Below, one piece after another: positions 48,872-60,239 of a stretch of DNA of 64,000 bases (positions are counted from its first letter, which is position 1; the number at the start of each line of letters is the position of its first letter). The stretch spans positions 29,569-93,568 of the forward strand of contig JAOTON010001686.1 of the NCBI GenBank assembly GCA_034440635.1, written 5' to 3'. The position numbers were made by a program, and so were the translations under genes. The notes under the pieces were generated by a model. That model ran no database searches. It was not told the origin of the DNA and worked only from the letters and a program-made list of their open reading frames with translations. This stretch comes from Lepas anatifera. Taxonomy: Eukaryota > Arthropoda > Thecostraca > Lepadidae.

Positions 48872-50000
48872 TTAACACGCACACTGGAGGGGGTCTTAAC
48901 CCGCACCCCACCGGGGGTCCGGCGCCACCTTCGCCCCACCGGGGGCATCGATGGCCCCCACCTCTAACTCCAAAAATATGGTGGTTAGCGCAAATCTGTA
49001 AAGTGAATTAAAATGCTCGCGGGAATTCAGTAAGAAATTACTTCGCATGTTTAAGCGCTCAGGTCAATGGTTTGACCTCCAGAGGTCAAGTTAGGTCACG
49101 ATAGGCTATTTTCACTCAAATATGAAATGCTTAAGAAAACTGAGCATAACTCCTAGGCCATTAGAGCTATTGAGATTTACTAAACTAAATTCGGCAGGAA
49201 AATACCAGGCCTTTCTCTGTTATGTAAAATACAATGACCTTCGCCAGTGGTTTGACCTCCAGAGGTCACCTCGTGACCTCATATGACCTGAGGTTACCAA
49301 AGGTCAAAAGGTGACCTTGCCGTATGTCCAACGAAAGCTAGTGATGAGACATACACAATGGTGTTTGATTCAGCGCTCTAGCTTAATTAGGTCAAAAGTT
49401 ATTGCCAAAATACTGACTGACCCCTGGTCACCTTGGATGACCTGGGAGAGGTCAAAGGGCAAATATGAACCCTGGGATTCGTGAAAGGGTGTCCAAGAAC
49501 GCTTTTCTGAGCAGACCGAGCATTTTCAATCGTTTTTGTGGCTTTTAGATTATAAGACAGCTTTTTGCCATGCTTTTTCAATGGGTGAGGTAACCTCGTG
49601 ACCTGATCTCAGGTCACGAAATAAAAAATCCCGGATATACGCCTTGTAGACCCTGGCAAGGCCATGAAGTGTAAGAAGTTTCAAATTGATCGACTGAGAA
49701 ACGTAACTCTTATGGAGCTCAAAAGTTGAAATGAGGTGACATTGGTTGACCTCGCCTGGTGACCTGACCTTGGATGACCCGGGATAAAACTTCCAGAGAC
49801 GGTGGGAAAATGACGGGGAGAGATAAAGCCCTCAACCGCAGACCTGCGTCTTGTCGTTTTTCTGCTATCCCAAAAAAACCTTAGGGGCCATCGATGGCCC
49901 GGTGGGGCGAGGGTTAAAGCGCCCCCACCTCTCTTTCCGAGGTGGCCGGAGAAGCGGCTTTGTGCGCGCGACTCCACGTTCCCTATAGGAAACGCCTGCA
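48872..50000 (+). mobile_element. TTAA-element family G, interrupted by A
   Basis: The left end TTAACACGCACACTGGAGGG (TTAA at 48872-48875) resembles the B and D termini. After only 20 further bases it is broken at TTAA (48896) by an A element and resumes at 49918 with AGCGCCCCCACCTCTC and the GAGGTGGCCGGAGAAG segment, a relative of which sits at about 18602. The right end of G was not found. Confidence 0.5.
48896..49917 (+). mobile_element. TTAA-element family A, copy 5
   Basis: A complete 1.02-kb A element with TTAA at 48896-48899 and 49914-49917. The ends are CCCGCACCCCACCGGGGG and CGGTGGGGCGAGGG, with the subterminal palindromes around ATCGAT. Hexamers are frequent. The frame related to the 63-codon open reading frame of other A copies is open at 49399-49581. 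Confidence 0.85.
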
Positions 50001-51198
50001 AACGCCATAGGGCTTGCAGACTTAAATGCGTATTTGTTTGCTTTGCAGAAACCAGAACTCCAATGTACCATTTTGGGGAAGGAGAAGAAAATGTCCAGCG
50101 TTCAACCTTTTACAGTATTCATTTTGCTGAGGCCAGAATTAAGCTGTTTCGCAATGTTTTTCAAGTATTAAATATTGACACCTCGGTCCTCCTACCACAT
50201 TACAAACTGAAGTTGTCATGAAAATGTGCGAATCCAATGCTAAAGCATTTATGAAAAAAATATTTGAGACATAACTAGTCACACTTTACCCAGAATTTGA
50301 GGGCAGGCAGGTAACTGGTACCACTTTATGGATGGCTCGGGGGCGGTGGGTGGGGCTGGGTGCGCTCGGCATGGCTGGGGACGGATCATATTTTCCAGCG
50401 GGGATCATTGAATAATATACGGGAGGTGCCTCGAATCATTTCATCAGAAATTTTCAACAATCGTAAATGAAGGGATTTTCGGAAAGATCGGAAGTAAATG
50501 GTCTGTGTTTTTATGGTCTATGAACAGTGGGCCGTGCTTATGGCTGGAATCCAAGTCCACATTGATCATAGCGGGAGATGCCTCGTCCAAAAGCCATCAG
50601 ACTATTTTATGACGTCAATTGGTCGGTGTGCTGAGCGAGCGCCAGTCCTCTTTTTGTATCACTTTTTGCACACTTATGTTTTGTTATTGCCCTGTGGGAT
50701 CAGTATATTTGGCTCAATGAAGTCCAATATTATGATTTGTTTACTTGAAGTGCTTTGAAAACTGTCAGGTCACAGAAGAAACCCTGGGAAATAATTAGCA
50801 CGGACGCCCTCTGAAGTCTGGTTTACAAAGTGGTGTTACTCCGGTATAACTTTATCAAAACCCTAGCCCGGTTTACACACGTTGTATCGACCGGCCACCT
50901 TGTCGGCCGAGAGACTTCGCTTCTTATGCCGCCGGGCGGCGGCGCGCATGGGCGGTGCCAAGGGTGACCCGCTGGGGGATGAGCTGTAGTATTGGCCTAC
51001 AGCACTAACAACCGTTGGTTTCGTCTCCACTCAACTCCAATATTTTCAGGGCACCAAATTATTATAAGCCCAATTTTATAGCTTACTCCCCAAAAAAATC
51101 CAGTCATGGCACCGCGCATGCGCGCTGCCGCTTGGGGGCGGGAAAAGCAGTAGGTATCAGGATGGTAAGCGGGTGGCCGAGAAAACGTGCGTAAACTA
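50001..51198. other. Unassigned DNA; CpG-rich promoter-like patch near its right end
   Basis: Most of it is ordinary sequence with no supported gene. Positions 50880-50990 and 51110-51180 are CpG-rich. Confidence 0.4.
51110..51145 (+). promoter_or_regulatory. NRF1-like palindrome next to a GC box
   Basis: GCGCATGCGC at 51114-51123 is the core of the NRF1 consensus, and GGGGGCGGG at 51134-51142 is a GC box. These often occur together in animal CpG promoters. No transcript or exon can be recognised downstream, and a MITE starts 50 bp later, so promoter function is speculative. Confidence 0.3.
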
Positions 51199-51509
51199 GA
51201 GCCCTGTTCCAGCTGTCAGCAGAGTTTTGTCAGCACCAATCAGCGGGCCGCGTTGCGCCTACGTCACAGGACTGTAGCCTCTCCCCGGAAACTAGTTCTA
51301 GAGGTTTTACGGGCTGACGGCCTGCTGTTTCCGCTGATGAAAAATAGTAAGTGCACAAAGTGGCAGTCTAATATTTTTTAATGGTGTAAAGGTTTGAGTT
51401 CCCTTTGCTTAGCAAAAAGAAGAGGCGATTATGGCGCTGATGTTACTTTTCTGGAGGAGAGGTTAGAGGTCCTGCTGACAAAACTGTGCTGACAGCTGGA
51501 ACAGGGCTC
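51199..51509. mobile_element. MITE with 35-bp terminal inverted repeats
   Basis: The terminal repeats start GAGCCCTGTTCCAGCTGTCA and end with its complement; the 35-bp arms (51199-51233 and 51475-51509) differ at one position. The total length is 311 bp with no coding potential. A flanking duplication is not obvious, so the superfamily is undetermined. The near-identity of the arms suggests a fairly recent insertion. Confidence 0.85.
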
Positions 51510-51779
51510 GGGTTAGGATTGTAATAGTAAAAATTTCGGAAACAACGCCTCATCAATTGATGGAACATGAGCTGGAGGTTGAAAGCTCAATTCAACACAA
51601 AGCCCAAACTATCTAAAAGCAGCTACGCGCTAGAGTTGGGAGGCGCGGATGACTTCGCTGGTCCGTTCCAGGGCCCGCCCCGACTCTGATGTCTACAGCT
51701 CGGCACAAATAGGCATCTTTCAAATACTCCCGCACGCGCCGGTCTCGATCGCCCGGCCGATCAAATGAAACAAAAAAAC

Positions 51780-52379
51780 TGTCATGCTAGGTCAATTTTA
51801 GCGAGTGGTCTGACCCCAGGTCAGTGAATTTATCCGATGTGAGCTGGTATGGTCATGACGTACCTTCTTCTTCTGGCACCTGCCAAGGGCTCATAGCTAA
51901 TTTTTCCAGTTTATAATTTAAGAATTTGCCACGAGCACGTAATGTTGATATTTCGAAGTTGATATGATATGTAAGCCTACGTACTGAGAAACGTGTATTT
52001 CAGAACTTTCCCATAGACAGTTACGATGGGGAGGTCATGGCCCGCGCATGACACTAAGTCGTCGATATACAAATACCGTTTTCACATATTGAGATCCTCG
52101 GTGGGCTTATTATGTGTTATGAATCTCAGATAGACATATTAAACATAATCTCACGGCTGCCTCTTCCAATATTTTTGAAGGTAAGGTCATTTTTTAAGGT
52201 CTGGGACCTGACCTGTCATGACCTTGACTTGGAATTTGAAGGAAAGATGCGGAAAGGATCAGTTAACAGCGTAGTACCAACCAAGCACTAGCCAAGGACG
52301 GTGGCACTGCGCGCTGCGTTTCTCGGAAACCTCGAAAAACCTTCATGAGGATGAAAAATACCACCAGGGTGAAGGTTAA
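51780..52379 (-). mobile_element. C/B-like TTAA element, decayed reverse copy
   Basis: Reverse relatives of C and B blocks occur in order: GGGGAGGTCATGGCC, GGTGGGCTTATTATGTG, GACCTGACCTGTCATGACC, a GCACTGCGCGCTGCG module, then CCAGGGTGAAGGTTAA (TTAA at 52376-52379), the inverse of the C left end. The other boundary is uncertain. Confidence 0.55.
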
Positions 52380-53306
52380 TGTGTGCATTGGGACTTTCCG
52401 ACATACTGAGGTAGAATACCGCCACGTCGCACACTGCTGGGAAGGTGTAATGGGGTTTCGGAACGAGTATGCAGAATGCTTGACTGGGATTCTAATCTGT
52501 GCCATTGACGTGAAAACCAAACTCGGTTCTCCGAAACCTTTGTATAAGAGTGCTGCACTTTGCACACAAGCTAAGGTAGGCATGCAGGGACTACGGAATC
52601 CGGTTCCTTAGTCCTAAAATATTGTCTCACCCAATTTTTTTAAATTTTCGACCGATAAACGTCTTCGCCCGGCGCTTGAAGTTTGAACTCAAATCTAGTG
52701 TTACTGATAGTGTCGCATTTCAGTCTCTATAACGGAATGTATTTATCGTTTTGATTTTTTTAGATTTTAAGCACATCTTTGGACCCTCTGACACACTACA
52801 GGGCTTTATTTGTATTTCAGACGCAGCAAAAGCTATTATTGAGCCTGTAAAATTCCAAAAGCTTACTTACACTTTCCAAACTGTAAGCATCATGTGCCCC
52901 TCACTCAGTATTTTCGGTGACTCTGTTCCTCTGCTTCTGTTCGGTTGAAGTTCTGGCCCTTGTTTTGTGCTGGAATATGACCTGTCTCATTTTCTAGCAA
53001 AATACCCGTCCGAAGTTCCAAATGGCTTAAAAATTCCGGTTTTATGAGCGTTCTTGACTGCTCAGGAACTATCACGCACAGTTTTTTTCCCCAGAGGAAT
53101 GTTTCATATGAAGCCAAATATCTCAGAAGCTGGCAGGCACGTCAACTTTTTAAAAGAAAACAACATGATTACTCCATTGCAGGAAACTACTTTCATCGCT
53201 CAAGACACGAACAATAATATTTTTGGTGCGGCCAGACATTTACCTACACATACCAGCTGGTGACCCATACTAATGCCCAGAGCTATTCTTATGGCGGATG
53301 TTCACA
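52380..53306. other. Unassigned DNA
   Basis: No supported gene or repeat. Overlapping short frames near 52345-52611 carry no recognised motif. Confidence 0.4.
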
Positions 53307-53323
53307 ATGAACTCCTGCAGGAG

Positions 53324-53789
53324 CACCACCGTGGTGGCGCAGTTGGTTAAGGCGTTGCTGTTGTATTTGGGAGGTCCCTGGATCAAAGCTGACCTCTGGC
53401 AGACTTTCCTTGACCACCTCCTACCCAGGAGATGGCAGCAAAATGGGTAGTGCTTGTCTTGACACGGGAGTTTAGCTGACCAACCAGTGTCCTTGTTATT
53501 GGAAGCACGGGCCTGATCAGCCTTTAAATAGATCTACCGGTCCGGTGGCGCGCCCCGAGGGCACGGCCTCGCTTTGTGTCACCGGAGCAGTCCTCTGCTC
53601 CGCCGGGCCCGAGAAATCGGGATAGCCTCTCCATGTCATACGGTGGGGCATGTGAAAGGCAGCGTGCGGGCACGACTGTCCCGCAAGGGTGCCGATATAT
53701 GAAAGCATCTGTCGTGTACATAGTTTGACTGTGTGTATATGTGGTGCAAATATGTAGAAATGTCCCCATGTCGGGGACGCAAAAATATT
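53324..53789 (+). mobile_element. tRNA-derived SINE with target-site duplication
   Basis: The head has an A-box-like TGGCGCAGTTGG (about 53335) and a B-box-like GGTCCCTGGATCAAAGC (53373-53389) at tRNA spacing. A body of about 400 bp follows, ending in a short AAAAATATT tail. The unit is flanked by the direct repeats ATGAACTCCTGCAGGAG (53307-53323) and ATGAAACTCCTGCAGGAG (53790-53807), which are identical apart from one A. RNA polymerase III promoter, A-rich tail and target duplication together support a retroposed SINE. Confidence 0.78.
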
Positions 53790-53919
53790 ATGAAACTCCT
53801 GCAGGAGCCTTGGTTGACACTTAGCTTCGTCGTTAGAAAGCGCAACACTGTCAACAATCTTTTCCCGTCGGGGATGTGGTCAAGTGAGCAGAGTTGTGCG
53901 TTTCAGAAATTTCTTGAGT

Positions 53920-54065
53920 CGACTCAACTCAGCTCAAGTGCTGAGAGCGGTTGACTCATGATCAAGAGTTCATTGAGTCGATTCAACTCCGACTCAAGGC
54001 TAAATTCATCTGACTCAACTCCAACTCAACTCACGACTCAACTCAACTCAAACTTCGACTCGTTT
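53920..54065. repeat. (ACTCA)n-type pentamer array, irregular
   Basis: Clusters of ACTCA/TGAGT pentamers on both strands, interspersed with GTCGACTC-like junctions. Related clusters occur at 59262-59405. Confidence 0.85.
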
Positions 54066-55440
54066 TTAAAATAATATAAATACATGATAAATATATAAAT
54101 AATATTTAAAAAATTAGGAAAGAAATCAATAAACTAACAAACAAGCTGTTCAGAAAGTCTGACATGAAACGGAAGATTAATAGAAGGAAAATTAATTCAT
54201 TGGCATTCAAACATTGATTAACAATTAGCCAGCAACCATGAATAACTTTGTAATTCTTCCAGACTGGTACTGCCCAAAAAGGCCACCACATGTTGCACCT
54301 ATTTCTAAAAAGGATCATTGCATATTAAACTAGGCAAATGGAATGGAAAGGAACCTAAAAGTGCTAAGGTTACACCAATACAGGTAACAAATTGAGCCTC
54401 CATACTGTCAAAAAAAGGTCCAAGCTAAAAAAACATGATATTAACTGTGTTTTTGGGGATGTTTTGTGGCTCTCTTCGTCCCTTCGCACTGTTCACGCGA
54501 AATACTTCGCTGGTCCTGCTTATATTCCACTCGGGGAAAGAACATGATCATCGTGAAGAAAAAGGTCACAAAACAACACCATGTGTTTACCATTCACGGT
54601 CAGAATACAGAAGGCCTTATTTCCAGCGTTGCCAATTGTCAGAAACCAAAATATGTTTTTTTATAAATAACATCAGACAATTTCAGTACTTAATTTAGCT
54701 ACTAAACATCTCTATCTAGAGATGAGCCTTGCAAGCACGGCGCAGCAGATACAACTGATGCGCACCACAACAGTATGGTATTGTTTTTTTCTGTTAGAGA
54801 ACAATGCTAGGTAATCTTTATAAATGAACATTAATATGCCATGACTTGAATAAAAATTTAAGCAATAACTACTAGAGTACATAGCTGCAATTGCTAATTC
54901 TAAGAACTACAGCAAACCCTAAAAAAGTATACCATATATGACAAAGGACCGTAGAAATTGAAATTCTATCAACGTGTTGGATTTTAATATATTCATATTT
55001 TAAACCCAATCCAATTTTGAGCTTGAGAACCTTCAATACAATACATACATATCGCGCTTCAAAATTGTGGAGCACGATTTCATAGAAAATTGCTAATGTA
55101 TAGCTTTCCAAATAAAAATTTTTTTAGTGGCCTTCCTACGATCAGCCCAAGGCTGGGGCCGCGTTTCCATCTCCGATGCCAAGCAAGGAACTCTGATCAG
55201 ACAAAAAAGTAACATAAAATGATTCCTCTGATTCTTGCAATAAGGGTATTGCAACATTTCTGTCCAATCAAGGGTCCACTTTTTCATGCTAATAGCAGTA
55301 GCTGCTATTAGTAGGCAAAATGAAAACAGCGGCGGCAGACGGCGCATTTGAGACATTAGAAACAATATCATATGTAACTCAACAAATATTTATATTACTG
55401 TTTAAATTATCACGTGACAATTACAATAAATAATAATAAT
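54066..55440. other. Unassigned AT-rich DNA
   Basis: No gene or repeat recognised. Confidence 0.45.
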
Positions 55441-55444
55441 TTTT

Positions 55445-55617
55445 GGGGCTTATCGACGCACCAACTGCCAGGGTCATATGGCGTCGCCAACTCTTTCCCT
55501 GTTGGAAGGGTTTCTCGGGAGCCAGCTTGCTCCTTGTTCAGGGGAAGCCGCCGGGCCTTGAACCCGGGTCGGCTGCGTGGCAGACAGCTACGCTGACCAC
55601 TCCACTACCGCGCCCCC
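55445..55617 (-). mobile_element. tRNA-derived SINE, second family (complete head and tail)
   Basis: Reading the minus strand, it starts GGGGGCGCGGTAGTGGAG with A-box-like TAGTGGAGTGG. The B-box-like GGGTTCAAGGCCC follows within a paired T-arm (CCGGG/CCCGG). A short body then ends GTTGGTGCGTCGATAAGCCC and an ATT/AAT-rich tail. Length is about 170 bp. Tail-only relatives are at 25043-25120 and 30385-30455. Confidence 0.78.
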
Positions 55618-55844
55618 AATTACAAGTTTGGCCCTGGAGCTACGTAAGCTTGAGCCTATGCTTGGTTGAATTTGTTCTTCAAAGACAGCAATGACGCACA
55701 GTATTCTCAGTCGACGACTACTGACGACGTGTGTTGTTGCAGAGGTTGAAGTAGAGAAGTAATGTTAAATATTGAAGATGATAAGTTTTTGATAGATTTA
55801 AAATGTATTTTGTAGTGCGTTCCACCACTTCAAATGTTTAAGTG

Positions 55845-56660
55845 TGATAGGTATCCGGACCGCGGAGCATGGCCCGGGTACCTATCACAACCATCTGCGT
55901 CTTCTGGGTGTTGACTTTCATGCCATTATGGCAGAACCAATTGAAGGCAGAACTGAGGGCAGATTCCAAGCGGGTTATAACCAAATGTAAATCTTGTTTT
56001 TACCACAAACCATGATACTCGTGTCGTCTGCATAACAGACCGTCGTTACTCCCTCACCTATACACAAGCTCAGGTCGTTCGCAAAAAGCGCGTACAAAAT
56101 ACAACTAAGCGTTCCTCCTTGAAAAATACCAGTTTTAATATCCCGTGTTTTAGACAAATTTAGACCCCCAGTTCTGCAGACGCAGCTGGTTGGACAGGCA
56201 CCCCCTACTCGGCAGTTGCCTCCCGCTCCGCGATCGGCGCCGGTCACGTTTCCACGCAGCTGCACCTGCTGTGTATGGCCCTCAAGGTAGCTGCGGAACC
56301 AGGCAGTGTCAATTCCATAGAGAGCCAGTTTTTCAAGTAATTTGGTATGCGGGACCACGTCAAAACACTTTGAAAGATCCAAAAGTACTAGAATCGTAAT
56401 TTCGCCCAGGTCCATGGCCCGCAAAGCTGTATCGGTAATGACATGAAGCGCTGTCTCAGTAGAATGAAGTTTTCTATATCCGTGTTGCGCGTCCGAAAAT
56501 AAGAAATTGTCTTCCAAGTACTGAGTAAGCTGTTTTTGCACAACACGTTCGACGATTTTAGTTATGGCCGGAAGAATAGAGATAGGGCGGGTATCAGCTG
56601 GTACCGAACTACCTTGCTCTTTGGGATGGGCGTAACTAAAGCATGCTTCCAGGTGCTAGG
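55845..56660 (-). pseudogene. Non-LTR reverse transcriptase fragment, degenerate
   Basis: A second, different LINE. On the minus strand: PAITKIVERVVQKQL, then HGYRKLHSTETALH, LLDLSKCFDVVPHTKLLEKL, ALYGIDTAWFRSYLEGHTQQ and the catalytic YADDTS (YADD at 56023-56034). The usual PQG is FQG, and about 25 residues of unrelated sequence (AGGNCRVGGACP and following, near 56190-56240) sit before it. A frameshift near 55990 leads into ESALSSAFNWFCHNGMKVN and NTQKTQMVVIGTRA. There is no endonuclease and no C-terminal region, so it is truncated at both ends. Confidence 0.8.
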
Positions 56661-56936
56661 TACACGCCCACTAACAAGACTGGAATTACCCGGCCGCCGA
56701 GCGGGCCGACAAGCTCAGCCGATCCATGGCGGATGACACGCGACGATATCTTTGCGCGATTTTACTCTCCTTCAAGTTAAAGGAAGCAAGCATTTGTCAG
56801 CACGTGCAAAAATATGTATGTATGTACACCGGACACTGGTTTGCAACAGTGCACGGAAATACGGGAGCTGGCGCCTCCGTGAGCTGTCTGAGCTGAGCTG
56901 ACATTAGGCTGTCACAGTAGGCAGCTCTGTTCCGTA
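56661..56936. other. Unassigned DNA
   Basis: A short ATGTATGTATGTAC palindromic patch lies near 56813. No gene was seen. Confidence 0.45.
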
Positions 56937-57315
56937 CAGTGGCGAACCCAGGGGGAAGCAAAAGCGATATGTCCCCCAAATGGAAAGCTAGGGGCAAAAC
57001 TATGTTTTGACCCCACCCCCTCCCTCAAGCGGTCAACCTCCTTTATGCCCCGACTCCTTTTTAATTTATAAGCAAGATTTCGGAGCTTCAACTCTTAACT
57101 TCAAACAGAACCAGTTAAGTTCAGTGTAAGTATTGGATCTTGAGCCCATACGTTTCACCCCGTGACGTTTTTTGCCTTTTGGCTCAAATATCCCAAATCC
57201 TACTGTCAAGTCATATTATTGTAGCACAATTTTTCACTGCGTGACGTTTTTTTCTCTTTTTTCCTTTTTGACTTTGGTTTGCTCCTCCCAAACCGACTGG
57301 CTAGATCTGCCACTG
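56937..57315. mobile_element. hAT-like MITE, copy 2, with 8-bp flanking duplication
   Basis: Ends CAGTGGCGAACCCAGGGG and CTAGATCTGCCACTG. The 8 bp to the left (GTTCCGTA) and to the right (GTTCCGTC) match at seven positions, the duplication size typical of hAT elements. The interior matches the copy at 23746-24140. Length 379 bp, no coding capacity. Confidence 0.82.
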
Positions 57316-58400
57316 GTTCCGTCGATGTCTTCAGAGAGCTCTCGCGCCTGCATGGTGTTCAGGTTTATGGGTGTGAAACGATGAAACCGTTGGGTGCCCT
57401 TGATCTTCGACGCCGAGCTGTACCGCTGTATCAGTGGTTTTGACATTGCAAAGACCTCCTCTCTACTGACAAACTCGAAATGGATTGTGGTGTCGAAGTA
57501 TTGCGTCAGAAAAGAGAACTTCAATAGAGGATCCAAGGTCTTATCCTATTCTTCTCTCCTTAAGCTTACCTGGGCTGTTCTTCTTCTTCTTTGCCTCCAA
57601 ATCCGTCACAGGCGTTCTTCCCGTGGCTGGTAGCAAAGAAGTGTCATTCACATGGTATTTGAAAGTCTATATGGATGATAACAAGCATTGATAAAGTGAA
57701 AATTGCTTTTGTATTGGCCACCGCACCTGTCTGATACGTAATGTATTTTCTTCAAACTTGGCATGTGGGTGCGTAGCCAAGGTACGGGTTTGTGCTGCAA
57801 GGTATGAACCATGACGTGAGAGTGCTTTAAGTCGTCACTTAAAAAAACAACTTCTACTGCACTGGACTCCATCCTCAGTCCAGTATGGAACAAAAGGGTG
57901 TGCAGTCACCTACTTTGCAGACCAGTGATACGACTGAGCAGCAATTTGCACAGTACATTTATAATTTTCTGATAAGTCATCGATGACTATGGCTTCCCCT
58001 TTGGTGCCTTTTCTTTCCAGTTTGCTATATAATGCCCTCGAGCCGTAGAGATGTACTGGTGACGGGTTAGGTTACATACCTTCTCACTCAGGGAATCAAC
58101 AAATCGCTCTATATTATCTACGCAATCCGAAAGCGTCGATTCTCTCTCTGATTTTTACCATTCCATAAACGTAATATCTTCAGAATCCATTTGCACGGAG
58201 TCATAAGAGTATAAATGCTCCCTAACCTCCTCCTCTCCAGGGCTCCGTTGACGTGAGGGTGTCCACTGTCACCGTAATGTTATATGTTTCAATATCACTG
58301 TTTCAATATATCACTGTTATATGTTTCAAACGTTTCGTGACTTTTTCGTATAATCACGGCACTTTGCTAAAGGTGTCCGGTATGACGTACATTTGACATT
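57316..58400. other. Unassigned DNA
   Basis: Open frames of up to 100 codons overlap on both strands near 57234-57691 but none shows a recognisable domain. A duplicated TTATATGTTTCAA occurs at 58280 and 58317. Confidence 0.4.
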
Positions 58401-58572
58401 TATGACCTAATATAAGTTATAAAATTGAGCTCAAATGAAACAGTTAAAAGGCCTTACAAATCCCGGAACATGCGTTTTCCTAACCCTCTTAATTGGCGAG
58501 ATCTCAGGGGAGGCATTTTGGGACCCCTTCATTACGTGTTGACGCCAGACCACCATCCACTGTGCGTGTTAA
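58400..58572 (+). mobile_element. TTAA-element family D, right-end fragment
   Basis: It contains TAACCCTCTTAATTGGCGAG, GAGATCTCAGGGGAGG and the D terminus (CCACTGTGCGTGTTAA, TTAA at 58569-58572). Compare 19378-19471. Only the right 150-170 bp are recognisable. Confidence 0.65.
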
Positions 58573-60230
58573 AAACACCAGTAGATATAAAAAACGGATG
58601 CTCTAAACGATTTTATTGGACGGAAAAAAGTTTAATCTTAAATTTGAAAAATTCCATTTTGAAAAAAGGTGTACCAGCAAATTTGGGATATGACAAGGTC
58701 AAATCATAACTTTTTCAAAAGTGACCTAGGGTAAAATGGACTTCAGATTAGAGTTTTTCGGTTCATTTTGAATGGGGAAATGTATCTTTAATGCGTAATT
58801 CATCAGCTTCTGAGGGTTTTGTGCTCACCTAAAAAATGCACTGTAAGCATATTTAAAAAAAAATGCCTGAGACAATAACTTCTAAAGTTTTACTCCGATC
58901 GAGCTATAACTCTCAGATTCGGCTTTGAGGCCCATGAGAACCCTATATGCCCATTTTAAAGAAAATCGAAGGGGTACCGTGTAGGCCTTGGTCGATTGGT
59001 GCTGGAATTGCTCATTTGTGTCTAGGGATTTCTTCTGACCGGATCAGGATGGGCCTTTCAAATAAGCCATTGAACTGTAGAATTATTGATATACTGAGAA
59101 AAATTGAAACTCTGATTTAAACAATTGAACCGCTGGAGGGAAACGTTATTTAAAGGAGGTTGAAGGAGGCTTGCAACAGGCAGGCAAATTCAAACACTTA
59201 CTTCACATGTTTACCTGTCGAGCCAACTTTTTCGCTAACTCATTTGACTCGCTGTCTTCACAACTCAACTCAACTCAACTCATTGACATGTTGTGAACCG
59301 ACTCAACTCAACTCAACTCACTGTCTAATTTTTTTACTCAACTCAACTCAACTCAGAGTTGACTGAGTCGGAATTTGAGTTAAACTCTGACTCTGACTCG
59401 CAAGTCGCACAATTCTGCACTGAGACTGCTTATTCTTGGTTAGTATCCCGAAGTCATGCTGTGTTCATTTCACGGTATACTATGAAGATATTTACCTCAT
59501 CCCGTAAATCATCCCATAAATGCAATTACCTCATCCACGTTTTTTCTTTATATTTACCTTGACGTAGCCTTTTTGGGCTTTTAGGGTTTAGACGTTTTAG
59601 TTTCTGGATTTTGGCTTTTTAGGCTTCCAGTATTTTAGCGTTTTTACTGTCATCTGTTTTATAATATTTTTAGGTTTCTTGGTCATTCCCACAACACTCT
59701 GCGGCTTATGGCACCCTGTCTCCAGCAGGCCTTCCGATAACTTATAAAGAGAAGTCGGCACTTTTTGACCACAGAATTTCTCCACTTTTCTACGTTGCGT
59801 GCTCTTCCAGAATTTTCATGGTTTTAGATTTCTCAATGATTGGCCTGGCCTGCTTTCACATTTTCTCCTTTTTTCGTTGGTCCCATTCTCACTGAAGAGG
59901 ATAACCACGGACACACTTGACGAGAGGAGAGTCGTGTATTTTTCTAAGGAATAAGGAACACCGTCAGCGATTGGGTATAGAGTCAGAATGTGATGTGAGT
60001 GAGGCACATCTCTCAGGCACTGGGGATCTCATATGCAGCCCAGGCAGTGACAGAATGGATCATATAAAATCAGTAAGGTTTCAATGGGATGACTTGTAAG
60101 ACCTTCCGGCCTATTTATTGTGAAGGAATACTGTATAAAAATAATGCAACATAGTCAGGAGTAACACATGAGGTAAGGGTTATAGAAAATGGTTTATAAA
60201 TCATTAATATGGATCTTGCATCCCACTCTA
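58573..60230. other. Unassigned DNA with a pentamer array
   Basis: Apart from the pentamer array at 59262-59405, no gene or known repeat was recognised. Confidence 0.4.
59262..59405. repeat. (ACTCA)n pentamer array
   Basis: Blocks of three to five ACTCA (CTCAA) units separated by short spacers, then converted to the inverse orientation (TTGACTGAGTCGG, TTGAGTTAAA). The region can pair with itself and resembles 53920-54065. Confidence 0.85.
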
Positions 60231-60239
60231 ACATCGGGA

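Noticed and set aside
55540..55617. Possible functional tRNA gene on the minus strand
   Set aside because: The tRNA-like part continues into a SINE body whose tail recurs at 25043 and 30385, so it is a SINE head.
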